Positions 25,751 to 34,055 are shown, numbered from the stretch's first letter. The stretch is DNA of 64,000 nt from Actinacidiphila guanduensis (GCF_900103985.1 NZ_FNIE01000005.1:186001-250000); one strand, 5' to 3'. Program-made: numbers and translations. The notes: generated by a model from the letters alone, not told the origin.

Positions 25751-27330
25751 CGTTCCGCCTCCCCCGCCGGAAGAGCAGAGGAGCACCAGCGGGCCACTTC
25801 GCACCGGGCGCAGGCCGCGCCGGGGGTCGCCACGAAATGGTCGTCGCGGTGCCAGTCGCCGACGAGGCCGCGCAGTATCTCCTCCGCGGCCGTGCGTGCC
25901 GCGGGTGCGAACGGATCGATGATCTCCAGGTCGGCGCCGCCGGGACGGAGTACCTCCAGTTCCACGCGGCTGCGGCCGGGCTTCCCGCCCAGGTCCCCGC
26001 GTGCGAGAAGCATTACCCCCAGGGCCAGTTGCGGATACCGTTCGAGAAGCGATCCGCTCCCGGAGCGGGCGCCCGCCGATGTCTTCGTCTCCCGCCAGAC
26101 CCACGAGTCCGCGTCCCGGTAGAGCATGTCCGGGGCCGCGATCACGATGATGTCGGCTGCCGTGTCATGCCGTACGACCCGCGGCTCGTTGCGTACGTCC
26201 GTACCGTCGTGGACGCAGCGCAGCGGGCACACGGCGGCATGCCTGCGCAACAGTCGTGCGCCGAGGGCCCGTTCTCCGGAATCCAGGTCGAAGCCGTCGG
26301 GAACCCACTCGTCGGGCACGTCCGCTGTACAGGGCCGCAGCACACTGCTGCCGTGGCGTGCTGCGAGGTAGGCGTGGACGGCGCGGCCGCGCTCGGCGGA
26401 CGGGGCGCGCTCGATGGTGTCCGCGGTGGGAAGGTGCAGCCGCCGAAGGTGGTCCCGTGCGGGGCAGATCCGGTAATTCCGGCCGTTGGTGACGGACCAG
26501 GTCCGCCGCGGCCGCCCCTGAGCCTCGAAGCCGAGCAGGCCAGGTGCCCGACGCAGGGCAGGGCAGACCGCTGTGTAGGGGCATTCCGCGCAGGTGGAAC
26601 CCGGCCGGAACTCCTGGCTGTCCAGCAGAGCGTGCAACGCCGCGGGGCCGTGTGCACGGTAGCGGCTCACCGCCTCGGCCCGGGTGCCGTCGAAGAGCGT
26701 ACGCACCTTGCCGTCGAGCAGAGCCACCTCAACGATCCGCACGTGTTCGGGCGGCGGACCCGGGACTCCTTCGGAGAGGACGAGGGCGGCCGCGGCGACA
26801 AAGCCCTCGGGCGGGGGGTCGCGGTGCAACCGGTTGACCGGCAGTCGGAGTTCACGCACCGTCCCGTCCGCCGACCGCAGGCACCGTCCCCATACGGTGA
26901 ACCGGTACTCGCGGGCTCCTCGCGTATCGGTGTCGGCGAGGCGGTGCCGGTAGGTCCAGGGCTCGGGGACCTCCGTCAAAGGGTTGTCCGGGTCGGTCGG
27001 GAACGCGCGCTCGTAAGTCGTCGACGCGTGCTCCGTCCATCGCCGGAGCCCGTCGTGTACTTCCTTCCGGGGTCGTACCCAGCCGTCGCCCGGCTCCGCG
27101 GCCGGCGGCCGCGGTGCCCGCGCATCCAGGGCGGCCATGAAGGGCCCGAAGGTGAAGTGCTCCAGCGCTTCGTCGTGGCGCACGGGCCGCCGGTCCGGGC
27201 GGTAGCCACGTGCCTTGAGCGCGTCCGCGGCAGGGCAGCGGAATTCGATTCCCTTGAACATCCCAACGGACACCTTGATGACGTCGGACGTTCGCCAGAC
27301 CCCGTCCGGGGGCAACCACGAATCGGTCAT
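25747..27330 (-). CDS. Two-part Cas4/RecB-like PD-(D/E)XK nuclease with Fe-S cysteines
   Basis: A 527-aa protein, first gene of the pPIWI-RE operon. The C-terminal half is a clear Cas4/RecB-type nuclease: ICP cysteine (C289), RGRAVHAYL with H319, PD at 400-401, ETK (E414-K416) as the ExK, a QxxxL helix (Q434), and CxxCx5C at 507, 510, 516. This is the Fe-S pattern of Cas4, AddB and Dna2. The N-terminal half repeats the layout in degraded form: RCP (C32), GRCLRSADGTVRELR in place of the GxxD...ExK core, and CxxCx5C at 247, 250, 256. ATG 27330 is preferred over GTG 27336 because AAGGAG is five to six bases upstream. Probably cleaves or trims DNA ends. Not one of the usual three island genes that I know. 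Confidence 0.75.
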   Translation of the reverse strand: MTDSWLPPDGVWRTSDVIKVSVGMFKGIEFRCPAADALKARGYRPDRRPVRHDEALEHFTFGPFMAALDARAPRPPAAEPGDGWVRPRKEVHDGLRRWTEHASTTYERAFPTDPDNPLTEVPEPWTYRHRLADTDTRGAREYRFTVWGRCLRSADGTVRELRLPVNRLHRDPPPEGFVAAAALVLSEGVPGPPPEHVRIVEVALLDGKVRTLFDGTRAEAVSRYRAHGPAALHALLDSQEFRPGSTCAECPYTAVCPALRRAPGLLGFEAQGRPRRTWSVTNGRNYRICPARDHLRRLHLPTADTIERAPSAERGRAVHAYLAARHGSSVLRPCTADVPDEWVPDGFDLDSGERALGARLLRRHAAVCPLRCVHDGTDVRNEPRVVRHDTAADIIVIAAPDMLYRDADSWVWRETKTSAGARSGSGSLLERYPQLALGVMLLARGDLGGKPGRSRVELEVLRPGGADLEIIDPFAPAARTAAEEILRGLVGDWHRDDHFVATPGAACARCEVARWCSSALPAGEAER

Positions 27331-27382
27331 CCTCACTCCTTTTCCGGTGGCGGGAAGTAATTTCTGACAGGCTGAGACCGAT

Positions 27383-27401
27383 GGCCGAACGAGAGTCGGC
27401 C
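27383..27401 (+). promoter_or_regulatory. Inverted repeat in the shared promoter region of kinase and pPIWI-RE operon
   Basis: GGCCGA-n7-TCGGCC is a perfect six-base inverted repeat ending 22 bases before the kinase start. The whole divergent gap is 93 bases, so a protein bound here, or a leader hairpin, could affect both transcripts. Confidence 0.4.
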
Positions 27402-27423
27402 ACAGCGGAACGGAGAAGTGTGC

Positions 27424-28329
27424 ATGGGTCAGGTATTGGACCTCCCCGACATCGAAGAGGTCTACGAGGTCATGGAGCAGGTGGGTGATGGCGGACAGGC
27501 AGACCTCTATGCCGGATGCGAACGGAGCAGCGGACGCAAGGTGGCCCTCAAGATCCAGAAAGAGCGAGGATTCGAACCGAGTCAGTATTTCAAGGAGGTG
27601 GCTAAAGGGTTTGAAAAGGAGGGCGGTCGCACTCAGACCCTTGCCGGGGTTCGCGGCATCCCGGAGGTCTTCGCAATCGGGTACTACCGCGAGCGGCGTT
27701 GCATCGCCCTTGAATTCATCGAAGGGAAGCTTCTCTTCGACTCCACCGCGTCAGCCAGGCCCGTGAAAGATCTGGGCACCATCGCGTCCGTGGCCGGGCA
27801 ACTCTGTGAGATCCTCGACGGCGTCCATCGCCTCAACATCGTTCACCGCGACCTGAAGCCGGAGAACGTCATGGTGGAGCCGGACGGACGTATCCGGCTG
27901 CTCGACCTCGGCATGGCCATCTCGGCGAACGAAGACACCGAGGAAGGCTGCGGCACCATCGGCTACGTGCCGCCCGAGCAACTCGACAGGAACACTGCCG
28001 GAGTCACCGGAAGAGCGGACATTTTTGCCCTCGGCTGCATCCTCCTGGAAATGACCGCCATGCAACAGCCCTACGGCGGGACGAGGACGGGTCTCCTTCA
28101 AGAGGGTTTCCCGGTGCTGCCTCCGGACCGACTCGCAGATCTGCCCCCTGCGCTCGGCCCGCTCATGCTCCGCATGGTGGAGCGCTTGCCGGAGCGCCGT
28201 CCGGCCGACGTGCGAGAAGTGTTCGCCGCGCTGCGGCCGCACTTGCCGGTTCCCGGCTCCGCGCGACCGCGCAAACCGCTGCGACCCGACCCGACCGAGT
28301 ACTACCGCACGAACCCGCCGCGGCTGTGA
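27424..28329 (+). CDS. Cytosolic Ser/Thr protein kinase divergent from the pPIWI-RE operon
   Basis: A 301-aa Hanks-type kinase. Visible motifs: GDGGQADLY glycine loop (about 21-29), ALK with K43, E-rich C-helix, HRDLKPEN at 141-148, DLG (161-163) instead of DFG, and GCGTIGYVPPEQ in the activation/P+1 region. No transmembrane or PASTA segment, so it should be cytosolic. The tail is short and proline rich with a YY pair. ATG 27424 has GGAGAAG eight bases upstream. The gene shares a 93-base promoter region with the nuclease operon and its stop lies 20 bases from that of the convergent SARP gene. A signalling role in the island is inferred only from position. Confidence 0.88.
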   Translation: MGQVLDLPDIEEVYEVMEQVGDGGQADLYAGCERSSGRKVALKIQKERGFEPSQYFKEVAKGFEKEGGRTQTLAGVRGIPEVFAIGYYRERRCIALEFIEGKLLFDSTASARPVKDLGTIASVAGQLCEILDGVHRLNIVHRDLKPENVMVEPDGRIRLLDLGMAISANEDTEEGCGTIGYVPPEQLDRNTAGVTGRADIFALGCILLEMTAMQQPYGGTRTGLLQEGFPVLPPDRLADLPPALGPLMLRMVERLPERRPADVREVFAALRPHLPVPGSARPRKPLRPDPTEYYRTNPPRL

Positions 28330-28349
28330 CGCGGTGCGGACCGATTCGC

Positions 28350-31109
28350 TCACCGCAGCGCCTCCAGCCGCTCGCGCACCTCTTGGACGCCCAACCCGCC
28401 CATGCGCTCGCGCAGGAGCAGGACCCGTTCGAGGATTTCCACAGCGTCAGACGTGCGGCCGACGGCCACCAGGAGTTCGGCGTGGAACGACAACACCTTG
28501 GCCTCGTAGGCCCAGTGGTCCAGCCTGCGGTAGATACCGGCGGCCTGCCGGTAGAGCGAGTCGGCCTCGTCCCGCTCGTCACGAGCCTGGTGGATCTTGG
28601 CGAGGGTGTACAGGATGTCCGCCCGACCGTCGAGGACATCCGGCCGCTCCCTCAGGTGCACCGCCTCGGTGACAGCGAGCGCCTCGCCGCAGACACGGAG
28701 GCCCTCCTCGTACTCGGCACGGTCGAAGCGGAGCGTGCCGAGGCCGTTCAGTGCCGCTGCCTCGCCGACCGGGTCCCGCAACTCGCGGTAGAGGTCCAGA
28801 GCGAGGCCGTGGTAATGCTCGGCCTCCAGGCCCTCGCCCTGCTTGCGGAGGGTGCTGGCCAGAGCCTGGTAGGAACGGGCCAGGCTCTCCCTGCCGGCCA
28901 CCGTGACGTCCTCTTCGCTCAGCCGTACTGCTCGCCGTAGGCACGCGGCCCCGGCATCGAACTTCTCGAGCCGCCAGTAGGTCCCGGACAGCATTCGGTG
29001 GAAGAGCGCGCAGTCCAGCGGGCGGGCATGCTCCTCCGCCGACGATCGGGCGCGCTGGAGATAGCGCAAGGCGTCGTCGACATACCCGCGACGCCATTGA
29101 TATGTGATCAAGGTGGTCGGCAGCAGCCAGATGTATTCGTGGAGTTGGAGCTTGTCCGCCAGATCGATACAGCTCAGGACGGTGCGATACTCCTCGTCCA
29201 GCAGAGCCATGGCGCGTTCCGGCGATTCCGGGGATATGACTTCGAGATCGTCCCGGTCATCGATGGGCAGCCGGCGTTCCGCATCGAGCAGCCGATCGCA
29301 GGCACGGACCTGGTGCAGCTGGTGGTCGAGCACCCGCTGGACGGTCGCGGCCTTGAAGTCGGTCGGCGCACCGCTTGCGTCGGGTTCAAGTTCGTGGCGC
29401 GCGTAGGCCCGTACCAGGTCGTGAAGGCGGTAGCGCTCCATCTGGAGCTCCACCAGGTTCGCTGCGCACAGCTCTTCGATGGCATGGTCGGTGCCCGCGC
29501 CGCCGATCGTGCCGAGATCCATCGTGGCCTCCCAGCTGATGGTCGGCCCCGGATGCACCGCCAGCTGCCACAGCAGCCGGCGTGCCTCCTCGCTGAGCGC
29601 ACGGGCCGAGTAGCTCAAAGCGGTCAGCACGGACAGCTCACCGTCCGGAAGGTGGAGTGCACGCAGCTTCTTCCGCTCCTCCTCGAGGTCCCTGACAAGG
29701 CCGCGAAGAGCGTGCACGGGGCGGTGGTCCAATCGCCGTTCGATCACGGTCAGAGCCAGCGGGAGATTGCCGCACAATCGCGCCAGCGTGGCGAAGTCAG
29801 CGGCGTACTTGTTCCGCTCGTCGACGGAGTACCGGTTCTGGAGGAGTTCCAGGGCGGCTGCATCGCTCAGGGGGCCCACGGTGTGCAGGTGGACGTCCTG
29901 GCGGGAGCGCAGATCGTCAAGAGTCTTCCGGCTGGTGACGATCACGGCACTGGTGCCGGTGCCGGGCAGCAGCGGCAATACCTGCTCGGCGCTCGCCGCG
30001 TCGTCGAGCACGATGAGCACGGACCGATGCGTGAGCGCCGAGCGCAGCGCTGCGCTCTGAGCCGCAAGTCCGGTAGCAGGCGCTTGCGGGGCGAGTTCCC
30101 GCAGGAAGCGGGTCAGCACCTGCTCGGGCTCGACAGGTCGTACATCGTCTCCCGCGAATCCCTTCAGGTTCTCGTACAGGACGCCGTCGGGGAACCGGTC
30201 GCGGAGTTGGTGTGCCAAGTGGGAGGCCAACAGGCTCTTTCCCACACCAGGCAGTCCGCTCAGCAGGACTACGGACGCAACCCCCGTTTCCTGCCGCCGC
30301 CGTACGTGCTCGGCCAGGGCACGGACCGCCTCCTCCCGGCCCAGCGGCTGCCGCGGAGGCGCGAGCAACTCGTTCGGGACTTGGAAGAGCACGCCGGGCC
30401 GCGGGCGCGGTGATGTTCCGCGAATCTCGGCCAGGACAGAGCGAATTTCGGTCCCAATATCTCCGTACCTCCTGGTCCATCTCCTGACTACCGAATTGAG
30501 TTTCGAGTCCGGCATTTCCAGGCCATGGGTGCGCAGGTAGGACGCAAAAAATTTCTCGTCCCGCGGCCAACGCCGATGCAGCTTTTCAGATTCCTCACGC
30601 AGCCACTTCTCTTCCCCTGCGTACCATGCGGCGGCAAGTCGACAGTAGACCGCCTCTCGCCACTCCTTCTGCAACTGTGCTTTGCGTTGCTCGAACACCT
30701 GCCCATCAAGCCCCAACAGGGGTACGTCGCCCTGCCACTCCTCCAGAGCGGCGGACAGCTTCTCGAACTGCTCCCGGCCGCGCAGGCGCCGCGCCTTGTC
30801 GACCCTGTCGCGGAAGCGAACGAGGTCGAGACTTCCCTCCGGCGGGCGGAGCAGGAACGCCCTGCCGGTTCTGCGCGGAAGAACGCCATCGCCCAGGACG
30901 CGGCGCAGATCGCTCACGACCCGCTCGACGGTGTTGTCGGTCGGTGGCTCATCGGGCGGCCACAGCGCTGCGACGACCTCTTCCTTGCCACAGAGATACC
31001 CAGGCGACGTTGCCAGCAAGGCGAACAGGCCTGCGGGTTTCGAACGCCCCACAATCCGTCCATGGCCCGCGACTTCAATGCTGACCGTCCCCAGTACGCG
31101 CCCGTCCAC
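28350..31109 (-). CDS. AfsR/SARP-type regulator with NB-ARC and TPR domains
   Basis: A 919-aa transcriptional regulator in the AfsR layout. Residues 1-95 are an OmpR-like winged helix, 100-230 the bacterial activation domain, then an NB-ARC ATPase with P-loop GLPGVGKS at 285-292 and Walker B-like VLIVLDDA about 80 residues later. An RLHDLVRAYARHE segment marks the end of the winged-helix/ARC part, and TPR repeats fill the C-terminal third. GTG 31109 follows GGGAGGGG by eight bases. Two direct heptamers typical of SARP sites lie 139-156 bases upstream, ahead of the divergent 51-aa gene. It may sense a ligand through the TPRs and control the small gene, the island or secondary metabolism; targets are unknown. 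Confidence 0.87.
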   Translation of the reverse strand: MDGRVLGTVSIEVAGHGRIVGRSKPAGLFALLATSPGYLCGKEEVVAALWPPDEPPTDNTVERVVSDLRRVLGDGVLPRRTGRAFLLRPPEGSLDLVRFRDRVDKARRLRGREQFEKLSAALEEWQGDVPLLGLDGQVFEQRKAQLQKEWREAVYCRLAAAWYAGEEKWLREESEKLHRRWPRDEKFFASYLRTHGLEMPDSKLNSVVRRWTRRYGDIGTEIRSVLAEIRGTSPRPRPGVLFQVPNELLAPPRQPLGREEAVRALAEHVRRRQETGVASVVLLSGLPGVGKSLLASHLAHQLRDRFPDGVLYENLKGFAGDDVRPVEPEQVLTRFLRELAPQAPATGLAAQSAALRSALTHRSVLIVLDDAASAEQVLPLLPGTGTSAVIVTSRKTLDDLRSRQDVHLHTVGPLSDAAALELLQNRYSVDERNKYAADFATLARLCGNLPLALTVIERRLDHRPVHALRGLVRDLEEERKKLRALHLPDGELSVLTALSYSARALSEEARRLLWQLAVHPGPTISWEATMDLGTIGGAGTDHAIEELCAANLVELQMERYRLHDLVRAYARHELEPDASGAPTDFKAATVQRVLDHQLHQVRACDRLLDAERRLPIDDRDDLEVISPESPERAMALLDEEYRTVLSCIDLADKLQLHEYIWLLPTTLITYQWRRGYVDDALRYLQRARSSAEEHARPLDCALFHRMLSGTYWRLEKFDAGAACLRRAVRLSEEDVTVAGRESLARSYQALASTLRKQGEGLEAEHYHGLALDLYRELRDPVGEAAALNGLGTLRFDRAEYEEGLRVCGEALAVTEAVHLRERPDVLDGRADILYTLAKIHQARDERDEADSLYRQAAGIYRRLDHWAYEAKVLSFHAELLVAVGRTSDAVEILERVLLLRERMGGLGVQEVRERLEALR

Positions 31110-31247
31110 GGTCGACCCCTCCCAACTCCGCGCAATCGGACTGCCCCCGCAGCGATGCCTCAGGATCTGTGCGCACGGCAAACCCGTCTCACACGTCTTT
31201 CACTCCTTCGCGCCCCCGGCGGGGGCTTCGCGTGGTCTGAGGCGGCC

Positions 31248-31265
31248 TCAGGTTCTCCTCAGGTT
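31248..31265 (+). promoter_or_regulatory. SARP-type direct repeat (TCAGGTT-n4-TCAGGTT)
   Basis: Two perfect heptamers with four bases between, that is, an 11-base repeat as bound by SARP proteins. They lie 94 bases before the 51-aa gene and in the divergent region of the AfsR-like gene. The same bases can be read as 11-base repeats starting GTTC, the pattern of a PhoP box. Confidence 0.5.
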
Positions 31266-31358
31266 CGGCCCGGCGCGCTGTCGCACCCTCGGAGCACGAT
31301 GACATCAGTCCTCGAACGCAGAGGGCGACACCACTGTCACCGAGAGAGAGGAATCACC

Positions 31359-31514
31359 ATGGCCAACCGCCGGCGCGGCCGCAGCGGGACCCGTAGCAAG
31401 CGAATCTCCGACCACGGCCCCCGCCCCAAGGTGATGGACGTCAAGGAGCAGCCGGCGACGACCGCGACCGAAGCGGTCGCGGCGCCGGAGGACTCGCCGA
31501 CCACGGCGGGCTGA
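31359..31514 (+). CDS. 51-aa basic small protein
   Basis: Starts MANRRRGRSGTRSKR with a very basic N-terminus, then a neutral Thr/Ala/Glu-rich tail (ATTATEAVAAPEDSPTTAG). ATG 31359 is preceded by GAGAGAGAGG. The divergent AfsR-like gene and the SARP-type repeats upstream make it a possible regulatory target, in the way afsS is a small-peptide target of AfsR. I see only loose similarity to AfsS in size and in its Thr/Ala/Pro tail, no sequence identity that I can support. Confidence 0.5.
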   Translation: MANRRRGRSGTRSKRISDHGPRPKVMDVKEQPATTATEAVAAPEDSPTTAG

Positions 31515-31799
31515 ACGACCGCTCCAGTCCAGGGTGCCCGCCTTCGGGTGGGCACCCCACGGGGCGGTGACCACGCTTCTCCGGAGGGTGTTCCGCCCTT
31601 CCAGGCTCCCGAGGAAGCCGTTCGCCTCATGGCGCCCCGCTCGTCGCGCTCGGCGACGGGCGGTGGGAGCCGTCTTCATGTGTACAAATTCGTGACGCGT
31701 GGGACCGGTTCCCTTTTTGTCGCATTTGCGAATCGCTCTCACGTTCCCTGATTTCCATCTGCACCTTCGGCGCCCGGCGCGCGCCAAGAGAGGACCCAC
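31515..31799. other. Intergenic region with an unusually AT-rich patch
   Basis: 285 bases before the 31800 gene. From about 31675 to 31760 it is strikingly AT rich for this genome (GTGTACAAATTCGTGAC, CGCATTTGCGAATCG), including the inverted repeat CGCATTTGCG. Probably the promoter and operator of the gene pair that follows. No gene seen. Confidence 0.45.
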
Positions 31800-32567
31800 A
31801 TGACGTCTTCGTTTCCCTGCGGCGTGCTTGCCGCGATTGCCCGGCACTTCGATGATCCCCGGGTTCGGGAGGCGACGCAGTTGACCGTCCTGCCCCGCGG
31901 GGATGACGCGCGGCCTGTACGGCTCTCCCCGATGGAGGCCCGTCGGGCGGTCGACGAGCCGGCGGCCGACCCGGAGTTGGCTGCCGCCGTCTGGCAGAGT
32001 GCATTGGCCGGGGCCCGTGCCGAGACGACACCCCGCGGCCCCGCTCAGTTGCTGCTGATCTGGCTGCTGTTGCCACGGCTGTCCGGGACTGCCCGTAAGA
32101 TCTGCAACCGGTTGCGCGCCGACCGGGCGGATGTGGAGTCGGAGATGATGCTTGCCCTCCTCGAAGAGGTGCCGTGCATGGATCTCCCCGGAGAACTCGC
32201 AGCACAGGCACTGGTCAGGGCGGCTCGCAGCGCCGGGTGGCGTTACGCGCGGGCCGTACGGCGAGAGATGCCGGCCGACTGGCTGGACAGGGAGGCCGAC
32301 AGCGCCGGGAACGTCTTCGAGGACGCCACGGCCGAAGAAGCGGAGCGGCAAGCGGAGTTCGACGTGGCCATTCCTCGTCCTGCCGGGCCGTACGGTCTGC
32401 GAGCCCAGCTACGGGTGTCCGGCCCAGTCGGGAAAGTGGAGGCGGCGGTGCTCACCGGGCTGGCCGATGACTACGGTGTGCGCGAAGTGGTGCGGCGCGC
32501 CGGGCGGAGCAAGCGGCGCCGCCGTGTCGGGACCCTGAAGTTGCGACTCGGGGGGAGGCGTCGCTGA
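31800..32567 (+). CDS. Hypothetical protein paired with an excisionase-like gene
   Basis: A 255-aa protein starting at ATG 31800. It begins with MTSSFPCGVLAAIARHFDDPRVREA, has a hydrophobic helix GPAQLLLIWLLLPRL near residue 85 that is more likely buried than membrane, and ends in a basic tail (RSKRRRRVGTLKLRLGGRRR). The stop codon shares one base with the start of the HTH gene (TGATG), so the two are translationally coupled. Such pairs occur in integrative elements of actinomycetes, to my knowledge, but no function is known. Confidence 0.65.
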   Translation: MTSSFPCGVLAAIARHFDDPRVREATQLTVLPRGDDARPVRLSPMEARRAVDEPAADPELAAAVWQSALAGARAETTPRGPAQLLLIWLLLPRLSGTARKICNRLRADRADVESEMMLALLEEVPCMDLPGELAAQALVRAARSAGWRYARAVRREMPADWLDREADSAGNVFEDATAEEAERQAEFDVAIPRPAGPYGLRAQLRVSGPVGKVEAAVLTGLADDYGVREVVRRAGRSKRRRRVGTLKLRLGGRRR

Positions 32568-32851
32568 TGCAGGGTGCCGCGCACACACCGCTGGGGTTCG
32601 GTGAAGTGTTCGACCTGCCTGTCAGTGTGGACCTGCGGACCGCTGCCCGTGCGTTCGGCATCCACCCTGGGACTGCCTACCGGCTGATCCGACGGGGAAC
32701 CTTCCCGTGCCCCGTGCTGCGAGTCGGCGGTCTGTACCGGATTCCGACGGCACACCTCATGCGGATACTCGGCATCCAGGAGCGCCCGGTGTACGCCGTG
32801 GATCTCGAAGACGACGATCTGAACGCGCCGCTGGACGCCGCCAGCAGGTGA
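32567..32851 (+). CDS. Excisionase-like (AlpA/MerR-type) helix-turn-helix protein
   Basis: A 94-aa DNA-binding protein. The segment VDLRTAARAFGIHPGTAYRLIRRGTFPCPVLRVGGLYRIPTAHLMRILG has the layout of an excisionase/HTH_17 domain: recognition helix GTAYRLIRRG and wing VGGLYRIP. It starts on the last base of the upstream stop codon. In actinomycete integrative elements this protein is usually followed by a tyrosine integrase. Here the next gene is a core DNA glycosylase, so the integrase has been lost or the protein has another job. Confidence 0.75.
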   Translation: MQGAAHTPLGFGEVFDLPVSVDLRTAARAFGIHPGTAYRLIRRGTFPCPVLRVGGLYRIPTAHLMRILGIQERPVYAVDLEDDDLNAPLDAASR

Positions 32852-32872
32852 CGCGGGACCGGCTACGTGTCG

Positions 32873-32908
32873 GGTTGGCGGTCCGGGCGGACACCCGGGC
32901 CGCCAACC
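32873..32908 (+). terminator. Stem-loop closing the island gene pair
   Basis: GGTTGGCGGTCCGGG pairs with CCCGGGCCGCCAACC around a six-base loop, with one mismatch. There is no T tract. It lies 22 bases after the HTH gene stop. Confidence 0.55.
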
Positions 32909-33061
32909 GGGCCTGCCGTCGCCCTGTGAAGTGGTGGTCCTGATGCCGGGGCCCGCGCCGCGTTGTTTGAGCGGGCCCCTGTCTCGCGGCCCGGCCGTGG
33001 GGCTGACCTGCGAAGAAAGGGGCCCAGGGCACCGCAGGACGGTCCGGGGCATCATGGGGGT

Positions 33062-33928
33062 ATGCCTGAATTGCCGGAGGTTGAAGCGCTGCGGGGGTTT
33101 TTGGGGGAGCGGGTGGTGGGGCGCGAGGTGGAGCGGGTGTATCCCGTTGCCGTGAGCGCGCTCAAGACGTACGACCCTGGGGTCGCGGACCTGGAGGGGC
33201 GCACGTTCGAGGGGGTGGAGCGGTACGGGAAGTTCCTGGGGCTGCGGGCCGGGGAGCTGTACCTCGTGATGCACCTCGCGCGGGCCGGCTGGGTGCGCTG
33301 GAGCGAGAAGCTGCCGGACGGCCCGCCGCGGCCGGGCAAGGGGCCGCTCGCCCTGCGGGTGCGGTTGGCCGGGCCCGAGGGCGCCGGCTTCGACGTCACC
33401 GAGGCCGGTACGCAGAAGCGGCTCGCCGTCCACGTCGTACGCGACCCCGCCGACGTACCCGGCATCGCCCGGCTCGGGCCCGACCCCCTCGCCCCGGAGT
33501 TCACCCGCGAGGTCTTCGCCGCGCTGCTGGCCGGCGAGCGTCGCCAGATCAAGGGTGTCCTGCGCGACCAGAGCGTCATCGCCGGGATCGGCAACGCGTA
33601 CTCCGACGAGATCCTGCACGCCGCCCGCATGTCCCCCTTCAAGCTCGCCGCGCGCCTGTCCGAGGAGGAAGTCGGGCTCCTCCACGATGTGCTCGGCAGC
33701 ACCCTGCGCGAAGCCGTCGAGCGCTCGCGCGGGCTGCCGCTGCGCGACCTGAAGGCCGAGAAGAAGAGCGGGCTGCGCGTGCACGGGCGCAAGGGCGAGC
33801 CCTGCCCGGTGTGCGGTGACACCATCCGCGAGGTGTCCTTCAGCGACTCCTTCCTGAACTACTGCCCCACCTGCCAGACCGGCGGCAAGCCGCTCGCCGA
33901 CCGCCGCTTGTCGCGCCTGCTGAAGTAG
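33062..33928 (+). CDS. Fpg/Nei-family DNA glycosylase
   Basis: A 288-aa base-excision repair enzyme. The catalytic proline and glutamate are in PELPEVEALRGF right after the initiator Met at 33062. The helix-two-turn-helix is in QIKGVLRDQSVIAGIGNAYSDEILHAARMSP. The C-terminal zinc finger has four cysteines, CPVC and CPTC, flanking NYCPTCQTGGK. The substrate may be oxidised purines or pyrimidines; I cannot choose between MutM and Nei activity. It is the first core gene to the right of the island. Confidence 0.95.
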   Translation: MPELPEVEALRGFLGERVVGREVERVYPVAVSALKTYDPGVADLEGRTFEGVERYGKFLGLRAGELYLVMHLARAGWVRWSEKLPDGPPRPGKGPLALRVRLAGPEGAGFDVTEAGTQKRLAVHVVRDPADVPGIARLGPDPLAPEFTREVFAALLAGERRQIKGVLRDQSVIAGIGNAYSDEILHAARMSPFKLAARLSEEEVGLLHDVLGSTLREAVERSRGLPLRDLKAEKKSGLRVHGRKGEPCPVCGDTIREVSFSDSFLNYCPTCQTGGKPLADRRLSRLLK

Positions 33929-34055
33929 CCCGCAGGCAGGGCTCCTCGCCGTCGGGCCCTGACCACCGCCCGGTCGGGGCCTTGCCGCGCAGCGCCCCGC
34001 ACCCCGGGACACCTCGCCCTTCGTGCGAAGGGCACCCGGGCGGCAAACGGCCTGG

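Noticed and set aside
25747..27330. Cas4 of a CRISPR-Cas locus
   Set aside because: No cas1, cas2 or repeat array in the window; operon partners are of the pPIWI-RE type.
31359..31514. Calling the 51-aa gene afsS
   Set aside because: Only size and context are similar; the sequence is much more basic and lacks the repeats known from AfsS.
32567..33061. tRNA or att site at the right island edge
   Set aside because: No cloverleaf or matching direct repeat seen between 32.85 and 33.06 kb or near 15.33 kb.
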